15,952 nt of DNA from JALXCH01 sp964495805 (GTDB taxonomy: Bacteria; Calditrichota; Calditrichia; RBG-13-44-9): positions 1 to 15,952 of the forward strand of contig CAZBWV010000080.1 of NCBI GenBank assembly GCA_964495805.1. The letters are read 5' to 3'. The notes beneath the pieces are model-generated. The model saw nothing but the letters and a program-made list of their open reading frames with translations, was not told the origin of the DNA and ran no database searches. How positions within the stretch are numbered: the stretch's first letter is position 1; each line of letters starts with the position of its first letter. The position numbers and the translations under genes were made by a program. Below, piece by piece: positions 7,070 through 15,741 of the stretch.

Positions 7070-10000
7070 ATGAACGGAATCCATAAACTTATCGAACGAC
7101 CCGTATATGCTCTTTTGATTATTTTTTTTCTGCTGACGGGCGGACTGTTTACCTACCGTCACATGCCGGTAGATTTGTTCCCCGGATTAAACTATCCGCT
7201 AATTAACATCATCACCCAATATCCCGGGGTTTCGCCGGAGGATGTGGAAATTCTGATTACCCGTCCCATCGAAAGTGAAATGCAGAATATTCGTGGTGTC
7301 CGGCGCACCTCTTCCATTTCCACCATGGGTGTTTCGCAGGTAACGGTGGAATTCACCCAGGGGTACGATATCATTGCCGCCAGACAACTTGCCTCCGCGG
7401 CTCTCTCCCGAATTGCCAGTCAGCTGCCCCGGGGCATCCATCCCGAAATCGACAACTTAGGAAGCCGGTTACAACAGATTGTGGGCTACACGTTTACCAC
7501 TACCGAATATTCGCTCACCCGCCTGCGGGAGGTAATCCAATACCGTCTGTTACCGGCACTGCACAGTATCCCCGGAATCTCCCGCATCGATGTATTGGGC
7601 GGACACCGACCTGCGTTTGTGGTGGAACCCGATCTCAGTCAGATGAACCGCCTTGGTGTGTCCCTGAACGATATTGAAGAGAAGTTAAAAGAAAATAACC
7701 TGAACGTCAGCGGACGCTACCTGGAGATGTACCACCTGGACATTCCCATCCGCGGAGTGGGTCAGATAAAAAACCTGGACGATTTGCGAAATATGCAAAT
7801 CAAAATGGGGACAGGAGGAATCCCCATTTTTCTAAAGGACATTGCCCGGGTGGATTCCGGATACTTACCCAATCATTATTTAGTCAACAGCAACGGACAG
7901 CCGGCAGTGGCGATTCTGGTCCAAAAAGAAAACGGATACAATACCATTCAGTTAGTCCGAAACATCGATCGGAAACTGGACAAGCTGAAAGCCATTTTCC
8001 CGGGGGAGACCCGGATCAACAAATTTTACGATCAATCCGAAATTCTGACCGAAGCGATGTCCGGCATCACCAGCGAAATCATCATCGGAGCCATATTTGC
8101 CATCCTGGTGCTTTACTTTTTCCTGAGACGCTGGTTACCCACCTTTATCGTTGCCATTACTATTCCCCTGGCGCTTCTATCGTCATTTATAATGATGGAT
8201 GTTGCGGGATTTAATTTGAACATGATGACGCTGGCGGCCCTAACCCTTTCCATCGGTATGGTGGTGGACGATTCGGTAATTGTGATGGAAAACATTGAAC
8301 GCCTGTTGGAAGGCGGCTTTCCACTGTTCCGGGCAATTCGGGAAGGGACAGGCCAGATTCTGGGTGCCGACGTGAGCGGAACCCTCACCACCGTGATTGT
8401 TTTTCTACCGCTTCTTTTTCTCACCGGTTTTCTGGGGCAACTCATCACTCCCTTCGGGCTGACGATCGGGTTTACTCTGCTCACTTCTCTGTTCCTTTCC
8501 CTGACCATCATTCCCGCACTGATGCACTGGAAGGGAAATTCCGGTATCCGACCGCAGGAAAAACCGAAGTATCTGGAGCAGTTCATCCACTGGAATCGGA
8601 AGTGGTTCCGGTTGTCTTTGAATCACAAGCGGAAAATTCTTTTCGCCCTCATCACTGTTCTGGCAGCACTTCTGATTTTACTCATCCTGCTGAACCCGAT
8701 GAGCTTTTTGCCCCCCATCGACGAAGGCACCATCCTGATTGAATACATCATGCGCCCGGGTGTTTCCCTAACCGAATCCACTCAACTGGGCCACCAGCTT
8801 ACCAAAGAAGCGTTAAAATCCCCGGATGTGGACAATGTGTACCTGAAAATCGGTTCACCCGAAAACACGTATTACATCGAAGATGTCAATCACGGCGAAT
8901 TGCTTATTAAATTAAAGGATCGGCACCATCGCCAGCACACCATTGATGAGCTGATTCGGGAATTTCGGAAAAAATTTTCCACCGTGGAAGGTGCCGTTTT
9001 TCTGTATCATCTTCCCACCCAGGAAAAAATTGACGAGAGCTTCAGCGGTCTTCCGGCCTTTTTCGGAATTACCCTGGCCGGGGAAAATCTGGATACTCTG
9101 ACCGAACTTTCCCTCCGGGTCGAAGAAATTTTGAACCATACCGAAGGGTTGTCCAACGTGGTCAATAACGCAAAATTTACCGTACCGCAAATTGAGGTCA
9201 TTCCCAACCGGGCAGCTCTGGCATTTTACCATCTGACCGTCCGGCAGGTGATGGAACAGATAGAGCTTGCTTTTCGTGGCAAAATCGTTTCCTATTTCGT
9301 CCGTGGGCAAATTCCCTACGCCCTGTTTCTCCGGTTACCGCCTCACCAGCGGCAAAATCTGGACGATTTGCAATGGCTCCCCATCCATACCGAAAGTGGC
9401 ACCACCATCCCCCTGAAAGCCCTGTGCACCATCCGGTTTCGGGATATTGTACCAACCATCACCCATCTGAATGGCGAAAGAGAAATTACCATTGTCGCGG
9501 AACCGGAGGGCAATATCTGGGCGATCGTTAACCGACTTCAGGAAAAACTTTCCCGACTCCGTTTTCCCGCCGGTGTCACCTATTCCATTCGGGGACAGTA
9601 CCAGATTCTCCTGAAAAGCTTACAGGAGTTCATCTGGGTTATCCTGGCTGCCATCGGACTGATTTATCTGATCTTATATATTCAATTCAATTCCTTCTGG
9701 CAACCGTTTGTCATCTTGTTCAAGATTCCTCTGGATTTTATCGGAGCGTTTGTTGCGCTTATTCTTACCCATCAATCCCTGAATGTATCCGTGGCAATTG
9801 GTCTGCTGACGCTGGTTGGCGTGGCAGTCAACAATGCTATCGTGCTCATCGATTTAACCGACCGTTTGATTCCCGGGACGGGAGGAGATGTTCGTCGTGC
9901 GCTGGAACAGGCAGTGGAAATTCGCACCCGTCCCATTTTAATGACCGGACTTACCACCATTTTCGCTCTCCTTCCGGCAGCCATCGGCTCCGGTATCGGT

Positions 10001-10123
10001 TCCAGAATTCACCAACCATTTGCCATTACCCTGATTGGAGGAATGATTACTGGCATTTTCTTCAGCCTGAACGTCATTCCGGCACTGTACGAAGGTTTTG
10101 GTCGGTTGTTTAAAAAGATCTAA
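7070..10123 (+). CDS. RND efflux pump, inner-membrane permease 1
   Basis: A 1017-residue proton-driven RND permease, close to the usual length of about 1000-1050. The N-terminal helix (about 12-30) is followed by the family signature MPVDLFPGLNYPLINIIT and by porter-domain text typical of the group (VTVEFTQGYDI, LPRGIHPEID). A bundle of helices starts near residue 334 (IIIGAIFAILVLYFFL). The TM4 proton-relay motif GMVVDDSVIVMEN has Asp400-Asp401, as in AcrB-type pumps. The TM10 position that is Lys in AcrB reads GVAVNNAIVLIDL (Asn921-Asn922). The duplicated halves are both present, the second starting near LNHKRKILFALI. The DFG motif of HME heavy-metal pumps is absent, so organic substrates are more likely than metals; the true substrate is unknown. 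No Shine-Dalgarno site is seen before the ATG, so it is probably coupled to adaptor 1, 12 nt upstream. Confidence 0.93.
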   Translation: MNGIHKLIERPVYALLIIFFLLTGGLFTYRHMPVDLFPGLNYPLINIITQYPGVSPEDVEILITRPIESEMQNIRGVRRTSSISTMGVSQVTVEFTQGYDIIAARQLASAALSRIASQLPRGIHPEIDNLGSRLQQIVGYTFTTTEYSLTRLREVIQYRLLPALHSIPGISRIDVLGGHRPAFVVEPDLSQMNRLGVSLNDIEEKLKENNLNVSGRYLEMYHLDIPIRGVGQIKNLDDLRNMQIKMGTGGIPIFLKDIARVDSGYLPNHYLVNSNGQPAVAILVQKENGYNTIQLVRNIDRKLDKLKAIFPGETRINKFYDQSEILTEAMSGITSEIIIGAIFAILVLYFFLRRWLPTFIVAITIPLALLSSFIMMDVAGFNLNMMTLAALTLSIGMVVDDSVIVMENIERLLEGGFPLFRAIREGTGQILGADVSGTLTTVIVFLPLLFLTGFLGQLITPFGLTIGFTLLTSLFLSLTIIPALMHWKGNSGIRPQEKPKYLEQFIHWNRKWFRLSLNHKRKILFALITVLAALLILLILLNPMSFLPPIDEGTILIEYIMRPGVSLTESTQLGHQLTKEALKSPDVDNVYLKIGSPENTYYIEDVNHGELLIKLKDRHHRQHTIDELIREFRKKFSTVEGAVFLYHLPTQEKIDESFSGLPAFFGITLAGENLDTLTELSLRVEEILNHTEGLSNVVNNAKFTVPQIEVIPNRAALAFYHLTVRQVMEQIELAFRGKIVSYFVRGQIPYALFLRLPPHQRQNLDDLQWLPIHTESGTTIPLKALCTIRFRDIVPTITHLNGEREITIVAEPEGNIWAIVNRLQEKLSRLRFPAGVTYSIRGQYQILLKSLQEFIWVILAAIGLIYLILYIQFNSFWQPFVILFKIPLDFIGAFVALILTHQSLNVSVAIGLLTLVGVAVNNAIVLIDLTDRLIPGTGGDVRRALEQAVEIRTRPILMTGLTTIFALLPAAIGSGIGSRIHQPFAITLIGGMITGIFFSLNVIPALYEGFGRLFKKI

Positions 10124-10193
10124 ACGCAAATCCGTAAAATGAATCATCTGACCGCGTCAAAATTACTTCTTCACCGTTTCTTCATCGAAAATT

Positions 10194-10202
10194 TATTATA
10201 TT
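10194..10202 (+). promoter_or_regulatory. AT-rich possible -10 region before the TolC-type gene
   Basis: The 107-nt gap after pump 1 contains TATTAT/TATATT overlapping at 10194-10202, about 30 nt before the chosen ATG at 10231. No convincing -35 is present. It may be an internal promoter letting the channel and second pump be expressed apart from the first pump. Weak. Confidence 0.2.
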
Positions 10203-10230
10203 GAGCAAAAACAAAGAAATGTGGTTAAAC

Positions 10231-11487
10231 ATGAAGCGACTCATCGGTATCATTCTGTTTCTGTGGTTGACACAGCTCTTTGCCCAACATCCGGCCCAAT
10301 TATCGCTTTCCCGTTGCATCGACCTGGCCATCCGGAACAGTTACCGTTTACAGGCGGATTCCAGCCAGATTCGTGCAACAGAATTTACTTTCCGGAGCGA
10401 AAGAAGCAGTTACTATCCCACCATTGTGGGAGAACTCTCCCATGACCAGTTGTTCTACTCCCCGTACGATTTTCGCCAGCAATGGGCAGGTGTACGGCTG
10501 GATTGGGCCAGCGGAAATACCCTGCTCCACAGTGCGGAGGCATATCGGGCGCTCATCCGTGCCAGGGAAGAAGAACGCGAAGTTGCCCGACTGAAACTGA
10601 TGCAGCGGGTCAGCCATCTCTATTTCTCCATCCTGCAACAGGAGCTCAACCTACAGCTACTGACCACACGCAAACAGTTGCTGGAGGAACATCTTCAGGT
10701 TTCCCGGGCTCTGTGGCAGGCGGGTACCCGCACGGAACTGGATGTGCTGCAAACCCGCAACGCACTGGAACGGCTTCGGGAAGAAATTGTGATAACAGAA
10801 ATGGAACGAGACACCCAGCAACAGGAATTCGTACAACTGCTGAATCTACCACCCGACCAACCGATCAATCTGAAACCGTATCGGGCAGATCCGGACAGTT
10901 TGAGTAAAAGTCCCCTGCTCCGGACTCCGGGAAATGTGGAGCAATTTCCCTCTCTGGTGGCACTGGGATTTCGTGCGCGTTTTCATCAACTTCAGCAGCG
11001 GCAGGTGAATGCCACGCTGTTCCCTGAGGTGCAGTTCCACGGTGGCTTTCAGGTGGATCGCGATCCCACGGCAGAGGGCAATTACTGGCTGGTGGGAATC
11101 GGATTGCAGTTCCCCCTGTTTCAGTGGGGAAAATCCCGATTTCAGCGGGAGACTTTTCGGGCACAGGCCACCTCCCTGACCTATCAGCAAAAGCAGATGC
11201 ACCGGGAGATTCGCATCCAGGCGGCAAACCTGCGTCATCGGCTGGATAAATTGCTGGAGCTATATCAATTGCAAAACAATCGTTTAGCCATCAACCAACG
11301 AGCTTTTCAGTACGCCCGGGCAAATTACCAGGCGGGACTGATAACCAATCTGGATTACCTGGCCGCCCAGCAGGCACTGATCCGCAACCAGCTCCAGCTG
11401 GGGCAAACCCGACTGGCTTATTTGAAAAGCCTGATCGATTACCTTATCCTGACCGGACGCGAACAGGTAATTGAACAGCTAAATTGA
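10231..11487 (+). CDS. TolC-family outer-membrane efflux channel
   Basis: From the ATG at 10231 this gives 418 residues: a signal peptide MKRLIGIILFLWLTQLFA, then two outer-membrane-efflux (OEP) repeats, about 20-215 and 225-418. Diagnostic text is LSRCIDLAIRNSY near the mature N-terminus and the paired helix motifs LWQAGTRTELDVLQTRNAL and YQAGLITNLDYLAAQQAL, which occupy equivalent places in the two halves. Long Gln/Leu/Arg-rich helices would make the periplasmic tunnel. Earlier in-frame starts (TTG 10201, ATG 10219) are possible, but none has a Shine-Dalgarno site and 10231 gives the cleanest signal peptide. The gene lies between two adaptor/pump pairs and is the only channel gene in the window, so it probably serves both. 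The next adaptor starts 35 nt downstream. Confidence 0.88.
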   Translation: MKRLIGIILFLWLTQLFAQHPAQLSLSRCIDLAIRNSYRLQADSSQIRATEFTFRSERSSYYPTIVGELSHDQLFYSPYDFRQQWAGVRLDWASGNTLLHSAEAYRALIRAREEEREVARLKLMQRVSHLYFSILQQELNLQLLTTRKQLLEEHLQVSRALWQAGTRTELDVLQTRNALERLREEIVITEMERDTQQQEFVQLLNLPPDQPINLKPYRADPDSLSKSPLLRTPGNVEQFPSLVALGFRARFHQLQQRQVNATLFPEVQFHGGFQVDRDPTAEGNYWLVGIGLQFPLFQWGKSRFQRETFRAQATSLTYQQKQMHREIRIQAANLRHRLDKLLELYQLQNNRLAINQRAFQYARANYQAGLITNLDYLAAQQALIRNQLQLGQTRLAYLKSLIDYLILTGREQVIEQLN

Positions 11488-11522
11488 TTTTTAACCAAAA
11501 GCGAAATGAAAAGGAAATTTGA

Positions 11523-12473
11523 ATGGGTCCGATGAACATGACACATCTAACCACAAAAGCAATTGTTTTATTCTTGTTTTTCCTGATATTGGGACCTTCC
11601 TGCAGCCGGGAGGATTCCACCTCCCGACAGCAGGAGAAATTTTTACTGCACGTGCGTACCGCGCCGGTGGTGCGAAGCGATATTCGCGATACGCTCACCG
11701 TGTACGGGAAGGTAGTCCTCCGGCAGGAGGCATATCTGGCTTCCCAGTTTGCCGGACGACTCACCGACTTTTCTCTGCTCATTGGCGATAAAGTCAAAAA
11801 AAATGAGCAGGTGGGAGTGATTATTCCGGCAACCCGCGAAGCACTTTTGCAGGTGAGCGACGATGTGCCGGAAGAATTACGTCCCTTGCTCCAGGAACAG
11901 ATTCGCCCCATTCCCCTGCTCTCTCCGGTTTCCGGTACAGTGCTTCAGGTTTTTCGACATACCGGGGATGTGGTCGAACGAGGGGAACACATTGCACATC
12001 TGGCGAATCTGGATACGCTGGATATTATTGGGGACGTGCCCCTGCGCTGGCTCTCCGCTCTGCGTCAGGCGGGAAGGGTGCAGGTCACGTTTACCGATTT
12101 TCCTCATCCACCGCTCCAGCTAACCGTCTCTGCGGTGGGTGGCAGCGCCTCTGCAGACCAACAAACCATCCCCGTACGGCTGACCCTTCGCAATTCCGCT
12201 CACCGTTTTCGTCCCGGGATGAAAGTACGCCTGACTTTTCCCTCCCGCATACATACCAACGCTTTGCTGGTTCCCCGCAGCGCTCTGGTGGAAGAGGAAG
12301 GCATTTTTTCCGTTTTTGTTCTGAAAGGAAAAATGGTGGAAAAACGGCGGGTTCAGGTGGGAATTATGCAGGATGCGGTGTGTGAAATTCTCTCCGGAGT
12401 TCAGGAGGGTGAACAGGTGGTTACCCACAAGGCATATTCCCTTCAGGATGGCATGGAGGTGGTCGTGGAATGA
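11523..12473 (+). CDS. RND efflux periplasmic adaptor 2, short hairpin
   Basis: A 316-residue adaptor, shorter than adaptor 1. A lipoprotein-like signal ends LGPSC (Cys27, with Gly rather than Leu at -3). The first lipoyl half (AYLASQFAGRLTDF...GDKVKKNEQVGVI, about 70-100) and second half (LLSPVSGTVLQVF...GDVVERGEHIAHL, about 132-160) are clear. They are joined by only about 30 residues (101-130), where adaptor 1 has a hairpin of about 74. Beta-barrel and membrane-proximal parts follow (IPVRLTLRN, FRPGMKVRLTF, VPRSALVEEEGIFSVFVL). The ATG has AAGGA (11511-11515) 7 nt upstream; ATGs at 11532 and 11538 are alternatives. The stop overlaps the start of pump 2 (ATGA). The short hairpin suggests either indirect contact with the channel or a need for adaptor 1 in a mixed complex. 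Confidence 0.85.
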   Translation: MGPMNMTHLTTKAIVLFLFFLILGPSCSREDSTSRQQEKFLLHVRTAPVVRSDIRDTLTVYGKVVLRQEAYLASQFAGRLTDFSLLIGDKVKKNEQVGVIIPATREALLQVSDDVPEELRPLLQEQIRPIPLLSPVSGTVLQVFRHTGDVVERGEHIAHLANLDTLDIIGDVPLRWLSALRQAGRVQVTFTDFPHPPLQLTVSAVGGSASADQQTIPVRLTLRNSAHRFRPGMKVRLTFPSRIHTNALLVPRSALVEEEGIFSVFVLKGKMVEKRRVQVGIMQDAVCEILSGVQEGEQVVTHKAYSLQDGMEVVVE

Positions 12474-15400
12474 AAGGATTATCCCGATTTGCCGTGGAGA
12501 ACCGGAGAGCTATCGTTTTTACTGCGCTGGTGCTCTCTTTGTTAGGAATATATCTGATTTACCAGATTCCCGAAGGGGTATTTCCCGATGCCACTTTTCC
12601 GCGCATTGCGGTGATGGTGGATTACGGATTGGCTCCGCTGAAAGAGATGGAGATGGAGATTGCCAAACCCATCGAAGAGGCAGTGATGATGGTGCCGGGT
12701 GTGCGGATGGTGCGAGCTTCCATCAGCCGGGGATCGGCGGAAATCAACATTGATTTTCAGTGGAACGAAGACATGTTCAAAGCCTACCAGCTGGTACAGG
12801 CGCAGGTCAGCGGAATTCAAAATCAGCTCCCCCGTGGTGTTCAGTTAGAAGTGCGCCGTTTTACCACCAGCACCTATCCGGTGGCTGGCTACAGTCTGTA
12901 TTCCGATAAACTGGACCTGCTTCAATTGCGTGACCTGGCCATTTACACCATCCGCCCGCAATTAGCCAGCATCCCCGGTGTGTACAATATCGAGGTGATG
13001 GGCGGAAAACAGCGGGAATACTGGGTTAATTTAAAACCGGACCGGCTGGCTGCTTTAAATCTGAGCTATCGGCAGGTGGAGGAAGCCCTGCGAGCCAGCA
13101 ATTCGCTGGAATTTGTGGGACGCCTGAACGAGTTCAATAAGTTGTATCTGAACATTGCTGACAATCGGTTTGTGCACATACAGGATATTCAGCGCACCAT
13201 TGTTGCCCGTCGCGGCGACACACCGATTTTCCTTTCCGACATTGCCACCGTGGAACCGGCGCTGAAAGAAACATTCATTGCCTGCGAGAGCAACGGGCAC
13301 CCAGCCGTGCTGGTTACCGTTATCAAACAGCCAGGCACCAATGCCGTCGCCATTATGAAACAGGTGGAACAACGGTTCGGTGAACTAAAGCGAGTGCTGC
13401 CGCCGGGAGTGGAGATTCGCAAGTGGTACGACATGACCGATTTCATCCGCCGTTCCATCCGCAGCGTGCGGGACGCCATCTTCCTGGGCGCTTTGCTCAC
13501 CATGCTGATTTTGCTGGTTTTTCTTCATCGTCTGCGTATCACCCTGGTCACTGCCATCATCATCCCCATTGCGCTGCTCATTACTTTCATTTTCATCAAG
13601 CTTTCCGGTATGAATTTAAGCTTAATGAGCCTGGGCGGCCTGGCAGCAGCTATCGGAATTTTAGTGGATAATGCCATTGTGGTGGTGGAGAACGTGGAAC
13701 GTTACCTGGAGATGGGGAAGACACGCAGGCAGGCGGTGGTGGAAGCCACCAGTGAAATAATTGTTCCCCTTTTAGGCGCCACCCTGACCACTCTGGTGGT
13801 ATTCATACCGCTGGTATTTTTAAGCGGAGTGCCGGGAATATTCTTCCGGGCACTGGCCACCACACTCACTTTTGCCATCATCGTCTCCATGTTGTTAGCC
13901 ATCTTTTTAACACCGGCACTGGCGGCAGTTTTTATTTCCACCCGAAAACGAAAACCAGGACGGGTACTGCCCCGCATTATTGCATTTCAGCAAAAAATTT
14001 TGCAAACGGGACTTCGGCAACCCGTACTGGCCGGACTGCTTATTCTGTTCCTGAGTGCGCTGGCGGTGTTTTCCTATCTGCGCATTCCCAGCGGATTCCT
14101 GCCGGAATGGGACGAGGGCACCATCGTCCTGGATTACATCGCACCTGCCGGTAGCTCCATCGAAGGCACTAAAAGCATGCTCAAAAGCATCGCCGATTAC
14201 ATCATGACCATTCCGGAGGTAGAAGTGTACTCCCTGCGCACCGGACGCAGTCTGGCGCATCCCCGCACCCACGCTAACGACGGCGATTTTGTGATTAATC
14301 TGAAAAAGGGACACCGCCGTTCTTCCTTCGAAATCATGGATGAACTGCGCCATTTCATTCATCAAAAAGAACCCCGACTGGAACCGGAAATCTTCCAGGT
14401 ACTCCCGGATCGGTTGAATGATTTGAGCGGCGAAATTGCTCCCATTCTTATTAAAGTGTATGGAAAAAATTTATCGGTGATTCAACAGGTGGCGCAACAA
14501 ATCGCCGATTCGCTGGAGCACATCCCCGGCGTGGTGGATATTTACCCCGGTTTTTCCCCGGGAGAACCGGAACTAATCATCCGGGTACGACCGGAAGCGG
14601 CTACCCGTTACGGGCTGAGCGTCCAGCAGGTGAATCGTGCAGTGCACATGGCTCTATGGGGAGACGAAGCCACCCGCATGATGGAGGGTTTAAAAATGAT
14701 TCCGGTACGGGTGCGCTACCCCAAAGAACGATTTAACCACTTCGAAGCCATCCGTCAACTGCCCCTTTACTTCCCTGAACCGGGTAGAATGCTCTATCTG
14801 TCCGAAATAGCTGATGTGTACAAAGTACCCGGCCGTACGGACATCAATCACGAAAATTTAAGTCAGGTGGTTAACGTAAAAGCGCACATTTCCGGTCGCG
14901 ACCTGGGCAGCATTGTAAAGGATATTCAAAAGATGCTTCCGCATATCTCCCTGCCGCCCGGAGTTACCGTGCAAATTGGCGGACAGTACGAAAGTCAGCA
15001 ACGCGCTTTTCGGGAATTACTGATGATTCTGGTGTTTGGTGTCCTGCTGGTGTATGCCATTCTACTGTTCGAATTCAAATCGTTCCGCACCGCCGGGGTA
15101 ATTCTATTCGGAACAGTGCTATCCGTCAGCGGGGTGTTTTTAATGCTGTGGATGACCGGAATCCCCCTGGATATTTCCGCCTTTATGGGAATGATTATGA
15201 TTGTGGGGGTGGTGGTAAACAACGGAATTCTGCTCATCGATTACACGGAAAAATATCTGCGCGAAACCAGCCAGGTGAAAACAGCATTGCTGCGTGCCAG
15301 TCAGGTGCGATTGCGCCCTATTATGATGACCACGCTTTCCACCATTTTCGGATTCCTGCCTCTGGCACTGGCATTGGGCGAAGGCTCTGAAATGCTCCAA

Positions 15401-15520
15401 CCGCTGGCCATTTCTATGATTGGCGGTATGAGTCTCTCCATGCTCATTTCCCTGTGGCTCATCCCGACCATGTACTGGGTGGTGTGGAAAGAAAAAAGAC
15501 ATAAGGCGTTAAGAGCATAG
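12470..15520 (+). CDS. RND efflux pump, inner-membrane permease 2
   Basis: A 1016-residue RND permease that overlaps adaptor 2 by 4 nt (ATGA) and has GGAGGT (12455-12460) 9 nt upstream of its ATG. It shows the N-terminal helix and family signature IPEGVFPDATFPRIAVMVDYG, porter text LPRGVQLEVRRF, the helix bundle after IFLGALLTMLILLVFL, and duplicated halves, the second starting near LRQPVLAGLLILFL. The TM4 motif is GILVDNAIVVVENVER, giving Asp400-Asn401 where pump 1 has Asp400-Asp401. TM10 reads GVVVNNGILLIDYTEKY (Asn917-Asn918). The HME DFG motif is absent. Its sequence is clearly different from pump 1, so the two pumps are old paralogues rather than a recent local duplication. The last codons (KRHKALRA) and the TAG stop fall in a degenerate tandem repeat, so the original C-terminus may have been replaced. 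Confidence 0.93.
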   Translation: MKGLSRFAVENRRAIVFTALVLSLLGIYLIYQIPEGVFPDATFPRIAVMVDYGLAPLKEMEMEIAKPIEEAVMMVPGVRMVRASISRGSAEINIDFQWNEDMFKAYQLVQAQVSGIQNQLPRGVQLEVRRFTTSTYPVAGYSLYSDKLDLLQLRDLAIYTIRPQLASIPGVYNIEVMGGKQREYWVNLKPDRLAALNLSYRQVEEALRASNSLEFVGRLNEFNKLYLNIADNRFVHIQDIQRTIVARRGDTPIFLSDIATVEPALKETFIACESNGHPAVLVTVIKQPGTNAVAIMKQVEQRFGELKRVLPPGVEIRKWYDMTDFIRRSIRSVRDAIFLGALLTMLILLVFLHRLRITLVTAIIIPIALLITFIFIKLSGMNLSLMSLGGLAAAIGILVDNAIVVVENVERYLEMGKTRRQAVVEATSEIIVPLLGATLTTLVVFIPLVFLSGVPGIFFRALATTLTFAIIVSMLLAIFLTPALAAVFISTRKRKPGRVLPRIIAFQQKILQTGLRQPVLAGLLILFLSALAVFSYLRIPSGFLPEWDEGTIVLDYIAPAGSSIEGTKSMLKSIADYIMTIPEVEVYSLRTGRSLAHPRTHANDGDFVINLKKGHRRSSFEIMDELRHFIHQKEPRLEPEIFQVLPDRLNDLSGEIAPILIKVYGKNLSVIQQVAQQIADSLEHIPGVVDIYPGFSPGEPELIIRVRPEAATRYGLSVQQVNRAVHMALWGDEATRMMEGLKMIPVRVRYPKERFNHFEAIRQLPLYFPEPGRMLYLSEIADVYKVPGRTDINHENLSQVVNVKAHISGRDLGSIVKDIQKMLPHISLPPGVTVQIGGQYESQQRAFRELLMILVFGVLLVYAILLFEFKSFRTAGVILFGTVLSVSGVFLMLWMTGIPLDISAFMGMIMIVGVVVNNGILLIDYTEKYLRETSQVKTALLRASQVRLRPIMMTTLSTIFGFLPLALALGEGSEMLQPLAISMIGGMSLSMLISLWLIPTMYWVVWKEKRHKALRA

Positions 15521-15556
15521 GGACTTAAAGGGCATAGTGCAAAAGGGCATAGTGGC
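15493..15556 (+). repeat. Degenerate tandem repeat, about 16-nt unit, crossing a stop
   Basis: The core AGGGCATAGTG occurs as AAAGGGCATAGTG at 15527-15539 and again at 15542-15554. A poorer copy (AAGAGCATAG) ends at 15520 and a weaker one (AAAAGACATAAGG) lies near 15495-15506. GCATAG cores fall at 15515, 15532 and 15547, a spacing of 17 and 15 nt. The TAG inside the 15515 copy is the stop codon of pump 2. Confidence 0.6.
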
Positions 15557-15598
15557 ACGGCGGGAATTGGGAGAGTGCCGGAATGCACCAATGATACT

Positions 15599-15623
15599 AC
15601 CGGAAAGGAGGGCACCCTCCGGT
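15599..15623 (+). terminator. Strong hairpin after the efflux operon, no U-tract
   Basis: GGAGGG (15607-15612) pairs with CCCTCC (15615-15620). Alternatively AGGG/CCCT (15609-15612 with 15615-15618) stacks on ACCGG/CCGGT (15599-15603 with 15619-15623) with a bulge. It lies 79 nt past the pump 2 stop. There is no following run of T, so it is not a classical intrinsic terminator; it could stabilise the mRNA end or mark a Rho-dependent end. Confidence 0.3.
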
Positions 15624-15693
15624 TCAACCACTCCCCCACTTCCCTACGCTCCTGAAACCCATAATTCCCCTTCATTTCCCATTCTATATTCTA

Positions 15694-15735
15694 CAATCTT
15701 CATTTTACATTTTACATTCTACCTTTCACATTCCC
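15694..15735. repeat. Short degenerate CATTTTA array
   Basis: Consecutive units related to CATTTTA, CATTTTA, CATTCTA, CCTTTCA and CATTC run with a 7-nt step. A similar weaker pattern (CATTTCCCATTCTATATTCTA) precedes it from about 15673. It looks like slippage-derived simple sequence. Confidence 0.5.
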
Positions 15736-15741
15736 CCACCT

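Noticed and set aside
8240..8300. Heavy-metal (CzcA/CusA) pump assignment
   Set aside because: The TM4 region lacks the DFG...VDGAVV pattern of HME pumps in both permeases; VDDSVIVMEN and VDNAIVVVEN fit other RND groups better.
10201..10230. TTG start giving ten extra residues on the TolC-type protein
   Set aside because: No Shine-Dalgarno site, and the TTG lies in the AT-rich promoter-like stretch; the ATG at 10231 gives a clean signal peptide.
12373..12753. Plus-strand frame of 126 codons overlapping adaptor 2 and pump 2
   Set aside because: It is a shadow frame across two well-supported genes; Arg/Gly-rich composition is typical of out-of-frame reading.
15301..15675. Minus-strand open frame over the end of pump 2
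   Set aside because: It is antisense to conserved pump codons, and its Cys-Pro-Leu repeats come from the GCATAG array.
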